Source of the DNA: CAYYAQ01 sp964469555 | Lineage (GTDB): Bacteria > Planctomycetota > UBA1135 > UBA2386 | Length of the DNA stretch: 37,939 nt | Direction: 5' to 3' | Assembly (NCBI GenBank): GCA_964469555.1 | Contig: CAYYAQ010000035.1 | Coordinates: 1-37,939 of the forward strand | Shown: piece by piece, positions 1 to 7,874 of the stretch | Layout: each line of letters begins with the position of its first letter | Position numbering within the stretch: the stretch's first letter is position 1 | Translations under genes and position numbers: made by a program | Notes under the pieces: generated by a model | What the model saw: the letters and a program-made list of their open reading frames with translations, nothing else | Database searches by the model: none | What the model was told of the DNA's origin: nothing

Positions 1-110
1 TTGTTGCGGTCGCCCTTCTGGCCACCGGTGCAACCGGCGAGAACGAGAAGGCTCGAGGAGATTGCGATCAGTCCAAAACAGAGCGGGGAAGTGATTTTGG
101 AGATGGTCAT
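1..110 (-). CDS. Lipoprotein, N-terminal fragment (runs off the window)
   Basis: The reverse strand starts with ATG at 110-108 and reads a classic lipoprotein signal peptide to the window edge. There is a lysine at residue 5, then a hydrophobic core (LIAISSSLLVL), then the lipobox LAGC with the acceptor cysteine at residue 27, followed by a Gly/Lys-rich linker (TGGQKGDRN). The protein would be exported by Sec, lipidated and anchored in a membrane. The mature part lies outside the window, so no function can be given. The gene is too short here to be found as an ORF, but the signal peptide is convincing. Confidence 0.75.
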   Translation of the reverse strand, partial: MTISKITSPLCFGLIAISSSLLVLAGCTGGQKGDRN

Positions 111-255
111 AGCGCTCTTGCCACCAGAGAAGGCGGCGCTTGGTCGGGCTTGGGTGCCGGACTGTGAGAAAGCGGTGAGAGGGGGGCCGCCGATGTTACC
201 CCTGGAAGGATCCCGGCGGTCGCCCAGATCTGGTTTTGGCAGCCTCGTGGAGGGG

Positions 256-278
256 AAAAAAAACGGGCGATTCCGCCC
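256..278 (-). terminator. Intrinsic terminator for the oxidase-like fragment
   Basis: Read on the reverse strand there is a hairpin with 5-bp GC stem arms (GGGCG / CGCCC, positions 265-269 and 274-278) and a 4-nt loop, followed after one G by eight T residues (256-263). It lies 18 bp past the stop codon of the reverse-strand fragment ending at 296. This is the textbook layout of a Rho-independent terminator and supports that fragment being the true 3' end of a gene. Confidence 0.7.
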
Positions 279-295
279 ACCCCACCGGGGCCTGG

Positions 296-517
296 CTACT
301 GGCGAAAGCGGCGTCCCCGAGCCTCTGGCGGTCGCTCCCCAACGAACTCGTAGATTGGCACGCCGAATCCACAGCTCGTCTGCGCCTTGTCGACCTCGAT
401 CTCGACGACCTGGCGCGCCTTGTCCGGGCCCGGCGCGCCCGCGGGCAAGCGATCCGCGAGCGGCGACTCCTGGATCGGCGTCGCCGTCGCCCGCCCGTAC
501 AGCCGCAAGGACGGTCG
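296..517 (-). pseudogene. Pyridoxamine 5'-phosphate oxidase-like protein, C-terminal fragment
   Basis: The reverse frame ending at TAG 298-296 carries a C-terminal block (RLYGRAT, then QVVEIEVDKAQTSCGFGVP and YEFVGER) that I recognise from the PNPOx-like flavin-binding split-barrel family, in which the end of the protein reads like VDRVQTSCGYGVP. Only about 70 residues remain; the family is usually near 180-200. Similarity stops near 517, where a different gene fragment begins on the other strand. An intrinsic terminator follows the stop, so this is the genuine end of a former gene. No N-terminal half was found nearby. Family assignment is from memory of the motif. Confidence 0.6.
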
Positions 518-524
518 CGACGGT

Positions 525-1169
525 CGGCCGGGATTCTCGGGCATGCGTGGGGCGCAGCGCAACGCCAGCGGCAGGGTCGGCAACGACATCGCCGGTCTCG
601 GCGGCTGGGCGGTCGGAGGGCAGCCGCATCATCTACCGATGGGTCTGGGCCGCGAACTGCCGAAGGGTGAGTTCGATCTCGTCCTCAACGCGCATCTGCA
701 CCCGCCCGGAAAGGAGGATGTCGAGCAAACAACGCTCGCGCTCTACTTCGCGAGGAAGAAGCCGCTGGATCTCCCTGCTGGCACCAAGATCGAAATGGAG
801 ATCGTGTTCGACAACTCCAAGGACAATCCGAGCAACCCCTTCGATCCGCCGCGCCGCGTCGGCTGGGGCCTGCAGTCCACCGAAGAGATGGCCGGCATCA
901 GCCTGCTATTGATCTCCAAGGACAGATACAAGAGCCGGAAGTTGGCTCGCGAGATCCGCAACGCCCGCAACCGCGGCATGAGAAGCGAGAACATGATCGC
1001 CGGGATGATCGGCCAGATGGCCTCGCGGATTCGTGACTACGACAAGGACGGCGACGGCTTCGTGGAGCTCAGCGACCTGCCGCAGTCCTACCAGAGATTC
1101 GTCGGTCGATTCGACCGGGACGGTGACGGCAAGTTGTCGAGCAAGGAGATCGACGACATAGGGCGGTGA
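525..1169 (+). pseudogene. Copper monooxygenase-like C-terminal fragment with EF-hand tail
   Basis: From about 525 the frame reads the C-terminal domain of the large planctomycete proteins that join redoxin, cytochrome c and a PHM-like copper type II monooxygenase fold: PGFSGM, GLGGWAVGG, then LVLNAHLHPPGKED and TTLALYFA. It then jumps straight to LPAGTKIEMEIVFDNS and RRVGWGLQSTEEM. Relatives I recall have roughly 70-90 residues between these blocks, including a His-x-His copper site, so an internal in-frame deletion is likely. Two EF-hand loops (DYDKDGDGFVEL and DRDGDGKLSSKE) close the protein. No plausible start precedes the homologous part and upstream codons are uninformative. This looks like a decayed gene, although the tail frame is intact to TGA 1169. 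Confidence 0.6.
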
Positions 1170-1190
1170 GATCTGGGGTTTCGTGCGAGA

Positions 1191-2684
1191 ATGGTCACCA
1201 TGCTCGCAACCGTTGCGCTCGCACTCACGCTGCAGCAAGCACCACCGGACGTCCTCTTCATCGCCGTCGATGATCTGAACGACTGGATCACGCCGCTCGC
1301 CGGGTCTGCGCAAGCCAAAACGCCCAACTTCGGGCGTCTCGCGAAGCTCGGGGTCTGTTTCACGAACGCGCACTGCGCCGCCCCGGCCTGCCACCCGTCC
1401 CGCGTCGCCGTGATGACCGGCGTGCACCCGTCGCGGTCCGGCATCTACCGCAACTCGTTCCATCAGCAGGGACCGAAGTGGCGCGAGGCGTCGCCCATCC
1501 TGCGCAAGGCCACGACGCTCTCCCAGCACTTCCGCAACCACGGCTACCGCGCCGTCGGCGCCGGCAAGATCTACCACGCGTTGCAGTGGACGAAGGGTTC
1601 GCAAAACGATCCGGCGACGTGGGACGAATACTGGCCCGATGCGCTGCGACCGATCCCGACGTGGGTCAGGCCGAAGCACGTGCCGGATGCGGATAACGGC
1701 ATCGGCCCGGGTCGCCCCCTCGGCAAGAGCCAGTTGTTCGGCGCGATGCCACTCGACGTGCCCGACGACGAGACCTCCGATCACAAGGTCGTCGACTGGG
1801 CGATCGAGCAGCTGAAGAAACCGCGGGGCAAGGATGCGAAACCGCTGTTCTGCGCCGTCGGTCTGTTTCGACCGCACATCCCCTGGGAGGTGCCGCGCAG
1901 CTACTTCGAGTTGTTCCCGCTGGAGAAGATCGAGATACCGAAACATCTCGAGAACGATCTCGCAGACACGTTCGGACACGGGCGCACCGGCTGGCACCGT
2001 TGGGTGAAAAAGAACAAGCTCTGGGACGATCTCGTGCAGGGATACCTGGCGTCCATCGCCTACTCCGATCGCCAGCTCGGTCGGCTGCTGGACGCCCTTC
2101 TGATGAGCCCGCGTCGGGACAACACGATCATCGTGCTGTGGTCGGACCACGGCATGCACATCGGCGAGAAGGAGAACTGGGAGAAGTTCACGCTCTGGGA
2201 GGAGTCGACGCGCGTCCCGCTCTTCGTGTCTGCGCCGGGACGCGGTCGGGGCACGCGCTGCGCCGAACCGGTGACGCTGACCGATCTCTTCCCGACCCTG
2301 TGTGAGCTTGCGGGCCTGCCGATTCCGAAAGACCAGTGCGATGGAGTCAGCCTCGACGCCCAGCTGCGCGACCCGAGTACGCCGCGCAAGCGGCCCGCTC
2401 TCACCTCGTTCTGGATGCACGCACACAAGGGCGTGCCCAAGAAGGACCGCCCCGTGATCGGCCACGCGGTGCGCGATCGTCGCTGGCGCTACATTCGCTA
2501 CTCGAACGGGTTCGAGGAACTCTACGACCACGCAGAGGACCCGGACGAACACACGAACCTCGCGAAGCGAGCGGAGCACGCGGACACGATCCGCAGGCTG
2601 AGGGAGTTCGTCCCGAGAAACGCCGCCGCTCCGACCAAGGCCGGGTCGTACGTGAAGAAGAAACCCGCGGGCAAACGAAAGTAG
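1191..2684 (+). CDS. Sulfatase, iduronate-2-sulfatase-like (S1 family)
   Basis: This 497-residue protein is a complete type I sulfatase, hydrolysing sulfate esters, probably of a polysaccharide. A short hydrophobic N-terminus (residues 3-15) suggests export. The metal-binding Asp pair is at 27-28 (AVDDLND). The maturation motif CHPSR (67-71) fits C-x-P-S-R, so Cys67 would become formylglycine. GAGKIYH (about 124-130), FRPHIPW and the late SDHGMHIGEKENW block carry the usual metal and sulfate ligands and resemble iduronate-2-sulfatase-like members. The basic tail (KKKPAGKRK) is common in planctomycete exported proteins. It starts 21 bp after the EF-hand remnant, and no other gene shares an evident operon with it. 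The substrate cannot be read from the sequence. Confidence 0.93.
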   Translation: MVTMLATVALALTLQQAPPDVLFIAVDDLNDWITPLAGSAQAKTPNFGRLAKLGVCFTNAHCAAPACHPSRVAVMTGVHPSRSGIYRNSFHQQGPKWREASPILRKATTLSQHFRNHGYRAVGAGKIYHALQWTKGSQNDPATWDEYWPDALRPIPTWVRPKHVPDADNGIGPGRPLGKSQLFGAMPLDVPDDETSDHKVVDWAIEQLKKPRGKDAKPLFCAVGLFRPHIPWEVPRSYFELFPLEKIEIPKHLENDLADTFGHGRTGWHRWVKKNKLWDDLVQGYLASIAYSDRQLGRLLDALLMSPRRDNTIIVLWSDHGMHIGEKENWEKFTLWEESTRVPLFVSAPGRGRGTRCAEPVTLTDLFPTLCELAGLPIPKDQCDGVSLDAQLRDPSTPRKRPALTSFWMHAHKGVPKKDRPVIGHAVRDRRWRYIRYSNGFEELYDHAEDPDEHTNLAKRAEHADTIRRLREFVPRNAAAPTKAGSYVKKKPAGKRK

Positions 2685-2701
2685 CGCGCCGCGTCAGGCG
2701 A

Positions 2702-2794
2702 GCAGTGGGTGATTGCCTTGCCCGCGACGTCAGTCAGCCGGAAGTCTCGCCCCTTGAACCGGTACGTCAGCTTCTCGTGATGGATGATCCTCAT
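2702..2794 (-). pseudogene. Possible MqsA/YgiT-like zinc-ribbon remnant
   Basis: About 31 residues on the reverse strand (HEKLTYRFKGRDFRLTDVAG ending in a THC) resemble the end of the zinc-binding domain of MqsA/YgiT antitoxins, where the E. coli protein reads YTFRGRKTVL and then CVHC. The first Cys of the CxxC pair appears to be Ile and no complementary toxin or helix-turn-helix follows. It could be chance similarity. It fills the gap between the sulfatase and the small membrane protein. Confidence 0.22.
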
Positions 2795-2877
2795 TCCCCG
2801 TCTCTGCGTGACCCTGGGAGTTACGATCATCGGGATCTGGCGTTGAGCCGATGTGACGAAAGCGACCTGACTGCAGC

Positions 2878-3120
2878 ATGGGGAAACCGATGACCCTTCC
2901 ACCTGAATCCCATCTCAAGGCCCACAAGGTCGGCACACTGCTAGGGATTCTATTGATGGTGTGGTCCGTCGTCTTCTCGCTCTTCAAGTCCAGCTTCTCC
3001 CCGTTGGTCTTCTGGACGGTACTCCTTGGCGTGGGCATCCTGCTCCTGACGACCCCGATCTGGCTGCTCGGCCAACGCGCGAAGCGGGAGCATCTGAAGA
3101 AGCAGGCCCCTTCAGCCTAG
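2878..3120 (+). CDS. Small two-helix membrane protein, unknown function
   Basis: An 80-residue protein with two clear hydrophobic segments (about residues 19-36 and 42-63) and a basic C-terminus (GQRAKREHLKKQAPSA), predicting both ends in the cytoplasm under the positive-inside rule. ATG 2878 is used; a second ATG at 2890 would remove four residues. No strong Shine-Dalgarno is visible, which is common in this window. I do not recognise the family. The codon pattern is consistent with coding, and the alternative frames are poorer. Confidence 0.6.
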   Translation: MGKPMTLPPESHLKAHKVGTLLGILLMVWSVVFSLFKSSFSPLVFWTVLLGVGILLLTTPIWLLGQRAKREHLKKQAPSA

Positions 3121-3179
3121 GGGTCGCGCGAGGAGAGGTCGTCCTCGCCAGGTCGCGGAAGGCCGATTCCGAAGCCCCG

Positions 3180-3384
3180 ATGCCGATAGAGAAAGAAGCC
3201 ATGTTGTTCCCCTGGCCCGACTACGCGTACTTCCAACAGTTCACGCGCTCTGTGCATCCTCGGTGAAGGGACACGAGTGCTGGTGCACGACCCCCTGTAT
3301 CCCGACCCATCGCACTGGAACCGCGGGAAGCTCACCAAGAACTACCGCGGCCCGGCGGTGCTGGTCGAACGATCCACGCGCTGA
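3180..3384 (+). pseudogene. Frameshifted gene remnant, unidentified
   Basis: Two adjoining open stretches in different frames each look protein-like. The first reads MPIEKEAMLFPWPDYAYFQQ and stops at 3264-3266. The second, open from about 3241, reads GEGTRVLVHDPLYPDPSHWN and then KLTKNYRGPAVLVERSTR to TGA 3382-3384. Joined across one indel near 3241-3260 they would give a plausible C-terminus of about 65 residues. I do not recognise the family. The opposite strand is also open here, so confidence is low. Confidence 0.3.
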
Positions 3385-3392
3385 GAATCGCC

Positions 3393-4724
3393 TCAGCGCT
3401 TCTTCCGACGCCTCGCTTTCGGATCGAGTTTCGCGGCCTTCTTCGGCATCGAGTCGAGCGCGCCTTGGAGCATGGCGCGAGTTGAGTCGGCGTCGTCGTC
3501 CTCGCCCGATGGGATCGCGTGGACCTCGTGTCGGTCTTTCACGGCGTAGAGCTTGCCGTCTCGGTACAGCTTGAAGTGCTGATTCTGCGCCCAGACGATC
3601 TCCCGACCATTGACGCCTTGCCCGTGCTCCGTTGCGGCCTTCCCGAACTTCGGGTAGTAGTACTGGAATATCCACTGACGCGGGTTGCCCTTCTTCTTCT
3701 GACACTGTGGCCAGAAGCTGCGCCCATCGAGTTCGACCTTCGGGAGCTTCGCGCCGGTGATCCCCGCGATCGTCGGCAACATGTCGGAGAAATCCACGAG
3801 GTCGTCGCTCACCACGCCTTTGGACACCGTCCCGGGACAACTGACGATCAGGGGTGCGTGGGTACCGCCGTCCGTCGCGTAGGCCTTCTCGCCCTTGCGC
3901 TGCTCGTCGCCGAAGGGATAGGTCAAGCTTCGGCCAGTGCCGTTGTCGGTCGTGTAGATGATGACCGTGTTCTCGCGCAGACCGTTCTTCTCGAGGGCGT
4001 CGACGATCCTGCCGACGCACTTGTCGGCGTAGAGCGTCATGTCGCGGAAGTTCTTCAGCTTCGCGAGGATCTTCTCTTCCGTCGGTTTGCTGTCGGGAGT
4101 CTTGGGGAACGGCGAGTGCACGAGCACCATCGGGTAGTACGCGAAGAACGGGCGATCCTTGTTCTTCCCGATGAACTCGATGATGAAATCGGTGAAGACA
4201 TCGGGACCGTACTGCTTCTCGCCGCTCTCCAACAGCTTCCCGTCGCGCACGATGCTCGGCTTCCAGTAGCGAGGACGCTTGCCGCCCGGGTAGTTCCACA
4301 GGCAGTAGGTATCGAAGCCGCAGTCCGGGGCCAACGAACCACGCTGGCCGCCGTGCAACTGCCACTTGCCGGCGACCGCCGTGGCGTACCCGGCCTTCTT
4401 CATCATGGTGCCGAACGTGATCTCATCCCTGTCCAGCGTGCCGAACGCGACGTAGTTCCGGATGCCGTCGCGGCCCGTCATGATCTTCACCCGGCTGGAC
4501 GTGCAGACGGGTTCCGAATAGCAGTGGTTGAACTTCGCGCCGCCGGCGGCGAGGGCGTCGAGACGCGGCGTCTTGAAGAACTTGCTGCCGTAGCAACCGT
4601 AGTTGTCGGCGGCGGAATCGTCCGCCATGATGAGCACGACGTTGAGCGGCTTCCCGGTCGCCTGCGCGGGAAGCGACGCGGGGCCGAGAACGAGGACGAG
4701 GAGGATGGCAGTGAGGGGTTTCAT
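3393..4724 (-). CDS. Sulfatase with non-canonical CTSSR maturation site
   Basis: This 443-residue S1-family sulfatase has a signal peptide (MKPLTAILLVLVLGPASLPA, cleavage near QA); I therefore use ATG 4724 rather than the upstream ATG 4754. The metal Asp pair is at 35-36 (MADD), VAGKWQL and a late YTTDNGTG block supply the remaining ligands, and TDGGTHAPL is the usual substrate-side motif. The formylglycine site reads C74-T-S-S-R78: the Pro (or Ala) expected two residues after the Cys is Ser. The rest of the protein looks intact, so this may be a tolerated variant, a poorly matured enzyme or an inactive paralogue. The C-terminus is strongly basic (KARRRKKR). It is transcribed alone, facing away from the pseudouridine synthase. 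Confidence 0.92.
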   Translation of the reverse strand: MKPLTAILLVLVLGPASLPAQATGKPLNVVLIMADDSAADNYGCYGSKFFKTPRLDALAAGGAKFNHCYSEPVCTSSRVKIMTGRDGIRNYVAFGTLDRDEITFGTMMKKAGYATAVAGKWQLHGGQRGSLAPDCGFDTYCLWNYPGGKRPRYWKPSIVRDGKLLESGEKQYGPDVFTDFIIEFIGKNKDRPFFAYYPMVLVHSPFPKTPDSKPTEEKILAKLKNFRDMTLYADKCVGRIVDALEKNGLRENTVIIYTTDNGTGRSLTYPFGDEQRKGEKAYATDGGTHAPLIVSCPGTVSKGVVSDDLVDFSDMLPTIAGITGAKLPKVELDGRSFWPQCQKKKGNPRQWIFQYYYPKFGKAATEHGQGVNGREIVWAQNQHFKLYRDGKLYAVKDRHEVHAIPSGEDDDADSTRAMLQGALDSMPKKAAKLDPKARRRKKR

Positions 4725-4946
4725 GCGAGGTCCACGGTAGCGGATGTCCGCCACGTGTTCCCTCGCATCACCGCCTATCGCTCGGTTAGTCGAGCAACAC
4801 CTCGATGCTGTTCGTCGTCAGGAACTGAAGGTTGGTTCCGAACCAGAATGTCCAAGCCCGTCGCGACGAAGACATGGACAAGATCTTCGACCTGCCCCGC
4901 GACCTGCAGACGATGATCAGCGAGCACTAGTTGTCGTGTTCCGGAC
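4725..4946. other. Gap with a possible short coding remnant
   Basis: No intact gene is visible between the sulfatase start and the HEAT-like fragment. On the plus strand a 29-codon stretch (4841-4930) ending in TAG reads NQNVQARRDEDMDKIFDLPR and then DLQTMISEH. It looks like the acidic C-terminus of a protein but has a stop just upstream and no start. I cannot name a family. Promoters for the sulfatase probably lie here, but no clear -35/-10 pair can be defended. Confidence 0.2.
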
Positions 4947-5240
4947 CTACAGGATTTCCAACACTCCCGCGCCCGACTCCACCAAGGTCTCGACTGCTGC
5001 ACGGTAGTTCATGTTCACGGCGATCTTCGCGTTCCAGGGGACGGGTTCCTTGTCCGCGATGCCGCCGAGCGCGACCGCGGCGAAGGCGCGGGTGATGCTC
5101 GGGAGATCCTTGTCGAGCAGCATCTCTCGCAACGGATCGATCGAATTCCGGTCGCCGATCTGCGAGAGCGCGGACGCGACGGCGGCCATCTTGGTGACGG
5201 GGACGAAGGACATCGTGCTCGCGAGCTCCGGCGCGGCGAT
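4947..5240 (-). pseudogene. HEAT-repeat protein, C-terminal fragment
   Basis: From about 5228 the reverse frame reads a helical-repeat C-terminus: MSFVPVTKMAAVASALSQIG, DRNSIDPLREMLLD, SITRAFAAVALGGIADKEPVP, NMNYRAAVETLVESGAGVLEIL. This pattern, including the N-Y-R-A block and the ending in an IL, matches the end of HEAT-repeat proteins common in Planctomycetota. Only about 94 residues remain. Upstream the frame stays open but turns Cys/Pro-rich and unlike HEAT repeats, so the N-terminal part seems to have been lost. A second reverse frame over 5240-5440 is also open, but I could not link it. Confidence 0.5.
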
Positions 5241-5461
5241 GCCGCTCCTGCACGTGCAGCTTGGCCCCTGCGCCGAGGCCGGGCACGGCGCACCAATTCC
5301 GGGCGGCGTACGCATGTTCTGTACCCCCGCCGGTGATGCACTCGATGCAGCAGTTCGAAATCGTGAGTTCAAACCGACGGCGACCGCTTCGATACTGCAC
5401 GTCGACATGGCTGGCGTCGACTAGTCTTTCGTTCTGACCAGCGACATTTGATCGTGACCTC

Positions 5462-6172
5462 ATGACTCTCGCGACCCTCTCCCAGGCAGAACTGCAACGC
5501 CGCATCCTCTTCGAGAGTGAAAACGTCGTCGCGGTCGACAAGCCCTGGGGCATCCCCTCGACGGGTCGGCGTCTGAGCGACCCGGACAGCGTGCAGTACG
5601 CGCTCATGCAACGCTACGTCAACATGACCTGGGCCGTTCACCAACTCGACGCGGACACCAGCGGAGTCAACGTGTTCGTGCGGCGGCGGAATCTCGTCAA
5701 GGGCTGGCAGACACGCATGCGGTTTCCCACCGGAGAAAAGACCTACCTCGCCGTCGTGCACGGTGAGTTCACCGCAGATCGCACGATCGAAGCACCTGTC
5801 GGTGTCGTACGAACGACGCCGTCCCGCCACCTCGGCATCACCGCGGACGGGCGCCGCGCGGTGACGCGGTTCGAAGTGCTCTCGCGCAACACGGACTTCT
5901 CCCTGCTCCGGGTGCAGATCGAAACCGGGCGCACGCACCAGATTCGCATCCACGCAACCTCGATCGGCCATCCTCTTGTCGGCGAGACCTGGTACCGAGA
6001 GACACCTTGCCGGCGTCATCCACGCCAGGCGTTGCACGCGTTCGAACTCCGATCTCATGACAAAGAGGATCCGGAAGCCCTGACGTGTCCCGTGGCGACA
6101 GACCTCCTTGAACTGATCCGCTCGCTCGACCTGCACCTCCCGGCAGCGTTCGCGGTCAGTCCGACTCTGTGA
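5462..6172 (+). CDS. RluA-family pseudouridine synthase
   Basis: This 236-residue protein should isomerise specific uridines of rRNA or tRNA to pseudouridine in the cytoplasm. VVAVDKPWGI (22-31) is the usual opening block of the catalytic domain. The catalytic motif reads H60-Q-L-D63-ADTSG: the catalytic Asp63 is present, but the Arg of the canonical HRLD is Gln. GEKTYLAVVHG (91-101) and GRTHQIRIH (156-164) are the other family signatures. There is no N-terminal S4 domain, so RNA recognition rests on the catalytic domain. ATG 5462 is used. Its last 17 bp overlap the 3' end of the convergent permease gene. The target base cannot be deduced. Confidence 0.9.
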   Translation: MTLATLSQAELQRRILFESENVVAVDKPWGIPSTGRRLSDPDSVQYALMQRYVNMTWAVHQLDADTSGVNVFVRRRNLVKGWQTRMRFPTGEKTYLAVVHGEFTADRTIEAPVGVVRTTPSRHLGITADGRRAVTRFEVLSRNTDFSLLRVQIETGRTHQIRIHATSIGHPLVGETWYRETPCRRHPRQALHAFELRSHDKEDPEALTCPVATDLLELIRSLDLHLPAAFAVSPTL

Positions 6173-7874
6173 TGTTCTCGCTGGTGATATCGAAGCGGTC
6201 GTAGCGCGCGTCCGACAGGTAGATCAACGCGTAGGATTCCGAGAACAACAACGCCGAAGCCAACACCACACCTACCGACACGGCGAGCGCGATCTCGACG
6301 CCGAATTCGTAGAGTCCGAACGACAGCAACCCTCCCAACAGTGCGGGCACAACGAACAACACGAGCAGGCCCAACATCCGGATCAGGGCCCCCATCAGGT
6401 TCTGCCCGATCTGGTCGAAGCCGGCGCGGATACCGCGGCCCAACTGCACGAAGCCGGGGAACCACAGCGCGATCAAGTTCTCGGCCGTGACCCATGCAAA
6501 ATCGAGGGCGAAGCACCCACACACCAACGCGAAGAAACCCGGGATCTTCTGCCCCCAGCCGAAGACGTAATCGCCCTCGCGCGTAATCAAGAACGTCGCG
6601 ATCAGACAACCGATGATCTGAACCGCCCAAAGCGCGACGACGGTCCCCATGACTTCGCCGAAGATCAGCGAGCGGCCACGCAGAGGCATCGCCTTCAGGA
6701 CGTCGAAGTGCGGGATGTCGATGCGCAGGTCCACGCGCACGAACGACGGCGCGAGAATCGACCCGTAGAACAGCAAACCCAGGATCAGGAATCCGATTCG
6801 GGTGGCCGCGTGCCCATCCTCGATCAACACGCTGCTGAACACCGCGACCATGACCACCACGATGATCAACATCCGGATCCACGTGCGCCGTGGGAAGCGA
6901 CCGAGGCTGATGAGATTCTTCCACACCAACGCGCGCCACGCGGGCCCGGTGGGAGAGAGGTCCCACGGCGAATTCGGTTGGGCGACCACGAGCTCCTTCT
7001 TGTCGCGCAGTGCGCCGATGCCCTCCTTCCGGATGTTCTGGATCTTCTGCGCGATCTCGACAGCCTCGTCTTCGAAGCGGAAGTCGACGCGCCAGATGAC
7101 GAAGGCCTGCACAGCGATGAGCGCGACGGGGTAGATCGCTGCCAACGCAAAGGCCGCCGGATCCGTCGTCATCATCACGTTCGCGAGCGCCGTGAACGGC
7201 AAGAGGGCTCCATCGACCCACGACGTGCCGAGCAGCAATTTCGCATCGGTCCAACTCTCCACGCCGCCGATCTGCCGCCAACCCAACGCGAAAGATGTTC
7301 CGATCACGAGAGTCAGACCCCATGCCGGCGCACGCATGAGCCTCGCGCGAATGCCGCCCTTGACTTTCCACTGCGCCAGCAACAACCCGGTCAACGTCGC
7401 ATTTGCGTGAAGCACCGTCTGGTTGAGGATGAAACCGAGGACGACGTATGGGTAGGAGAAGTTGCCGAACCGCTGGAACATCAGCCCGATGAGCAAGCCT
7501 CCGATCACCGCGCCAAACTGTGCCGCGATCCACTTCAACATCAGAATCTGCCAGCGCGTGAGGGGTCCCGGAAACAGGAGTTGCACTTCGGATTCGCGAA
7601 ACGCGATGCCGCGGCCAGAACTCAAGGCGAACCACGTGAACACGACCTGCAGGACGTAGAAACCGCCGACGATCAGGCTCGCGTTCTCACGCTGCCCCTT
7701 GGCGCTGCCGACGCCCACGCCAAACGCGGGGTTCGCGACAAAGATCAACCAGAAGTACCCGACGGTCAGAGCGAGGCCAATGATGTACTTCGGTTGCCGC
7801 AGCTTCCGCACCATCGCAGTGACGCGGTTGCGCGACGTACACCCCAGGTAGTAGAGGCTCGCGCTCGTAAACAT
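6156..7874 (-). CDS. ABC exporter permease
   Basis: A 572-residue polytopic membrane protein with many hydrophobic stretches (for example around 33-52, 130-150, 330-360, 400-430 and 460-500), an N-terminal cytoplasmic segment with KLRQPKYIIG, and a central soluble loop rich in charged residues (about 275-320). The overall plan resembles the 'putative ABC exporter' group of ABC-2-like permeases. Its ATG overlaps the TGA of the ATPase gene by one base (TGATG at 7876-7872), so the two are translationally coupled and form one transporter. The substrate is unknown. The 3' end overlaps the pseudouridine synthase gene from the opposite side. Confidence 0.88.
   Translation of the reverse strand: MFTSASLYYLGCTSRNRVTAMVRKLRQPKYIIGLALTVGYFWLIFVANPAFGVGVGSAKGQRENASLIVGGFYVLQVVFTWFALSSGRGIAFRESEVQLLFPGPLTRWQILMLKWIAAQFGAVIGGLLIGLMFQRFGNFSYPYVVLGFILNQTVLHANATLTGLLLAQWKVKGGIRARLMRAPAWGLTLVIGTSFALGWRQIGGVESWTDAKLLLGTSWVDGALLPFTALANVMMTTDPAAFALAAIYPVALIAVQAFVIWRVDFRFEDEAVEIAQKIQNIRKEGIGALRDKKELVVAQPNSPWDLSPTGPAWRALVWKNLISLGRFPRRTWIRMLIIVVVMVAVFSSVLIEDGHAATRIGFLILGLLFYGSILAPSFVRVDLRIDIPHFDVLKAMPLRGRSLIFGEVMGTVVALWAVQIIGCLIATFLITREGDYVFGWGQKIPGFFALVCGCFALDFAWVTAENLIALWFPGFVQLGRGIRAGFDQIGQNLMGALIRMLGLLVLFVVPALLGGLLSFGLYEFGVEIALAVSVGVVLASALLFSESYALIYLSDARYDRFDITSENITESD

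Noticed and set aside
906..2579. Long reverse-strand open frame of 557 codons
   Set aside because: It is antisense to the first sulfatase, is Arg/Val/Leu-rich with no domain, and arises from the high-GC codon bias of the real gene.
5240..5440. Reverse frame reading RRRFELTISNCC and CITGGGTEHAYAARN upstream of the HEAT fragment
   Set aside because: It is protein-like in part, but both strands are open and it cannot be joined sensibly to the HEAT reading.
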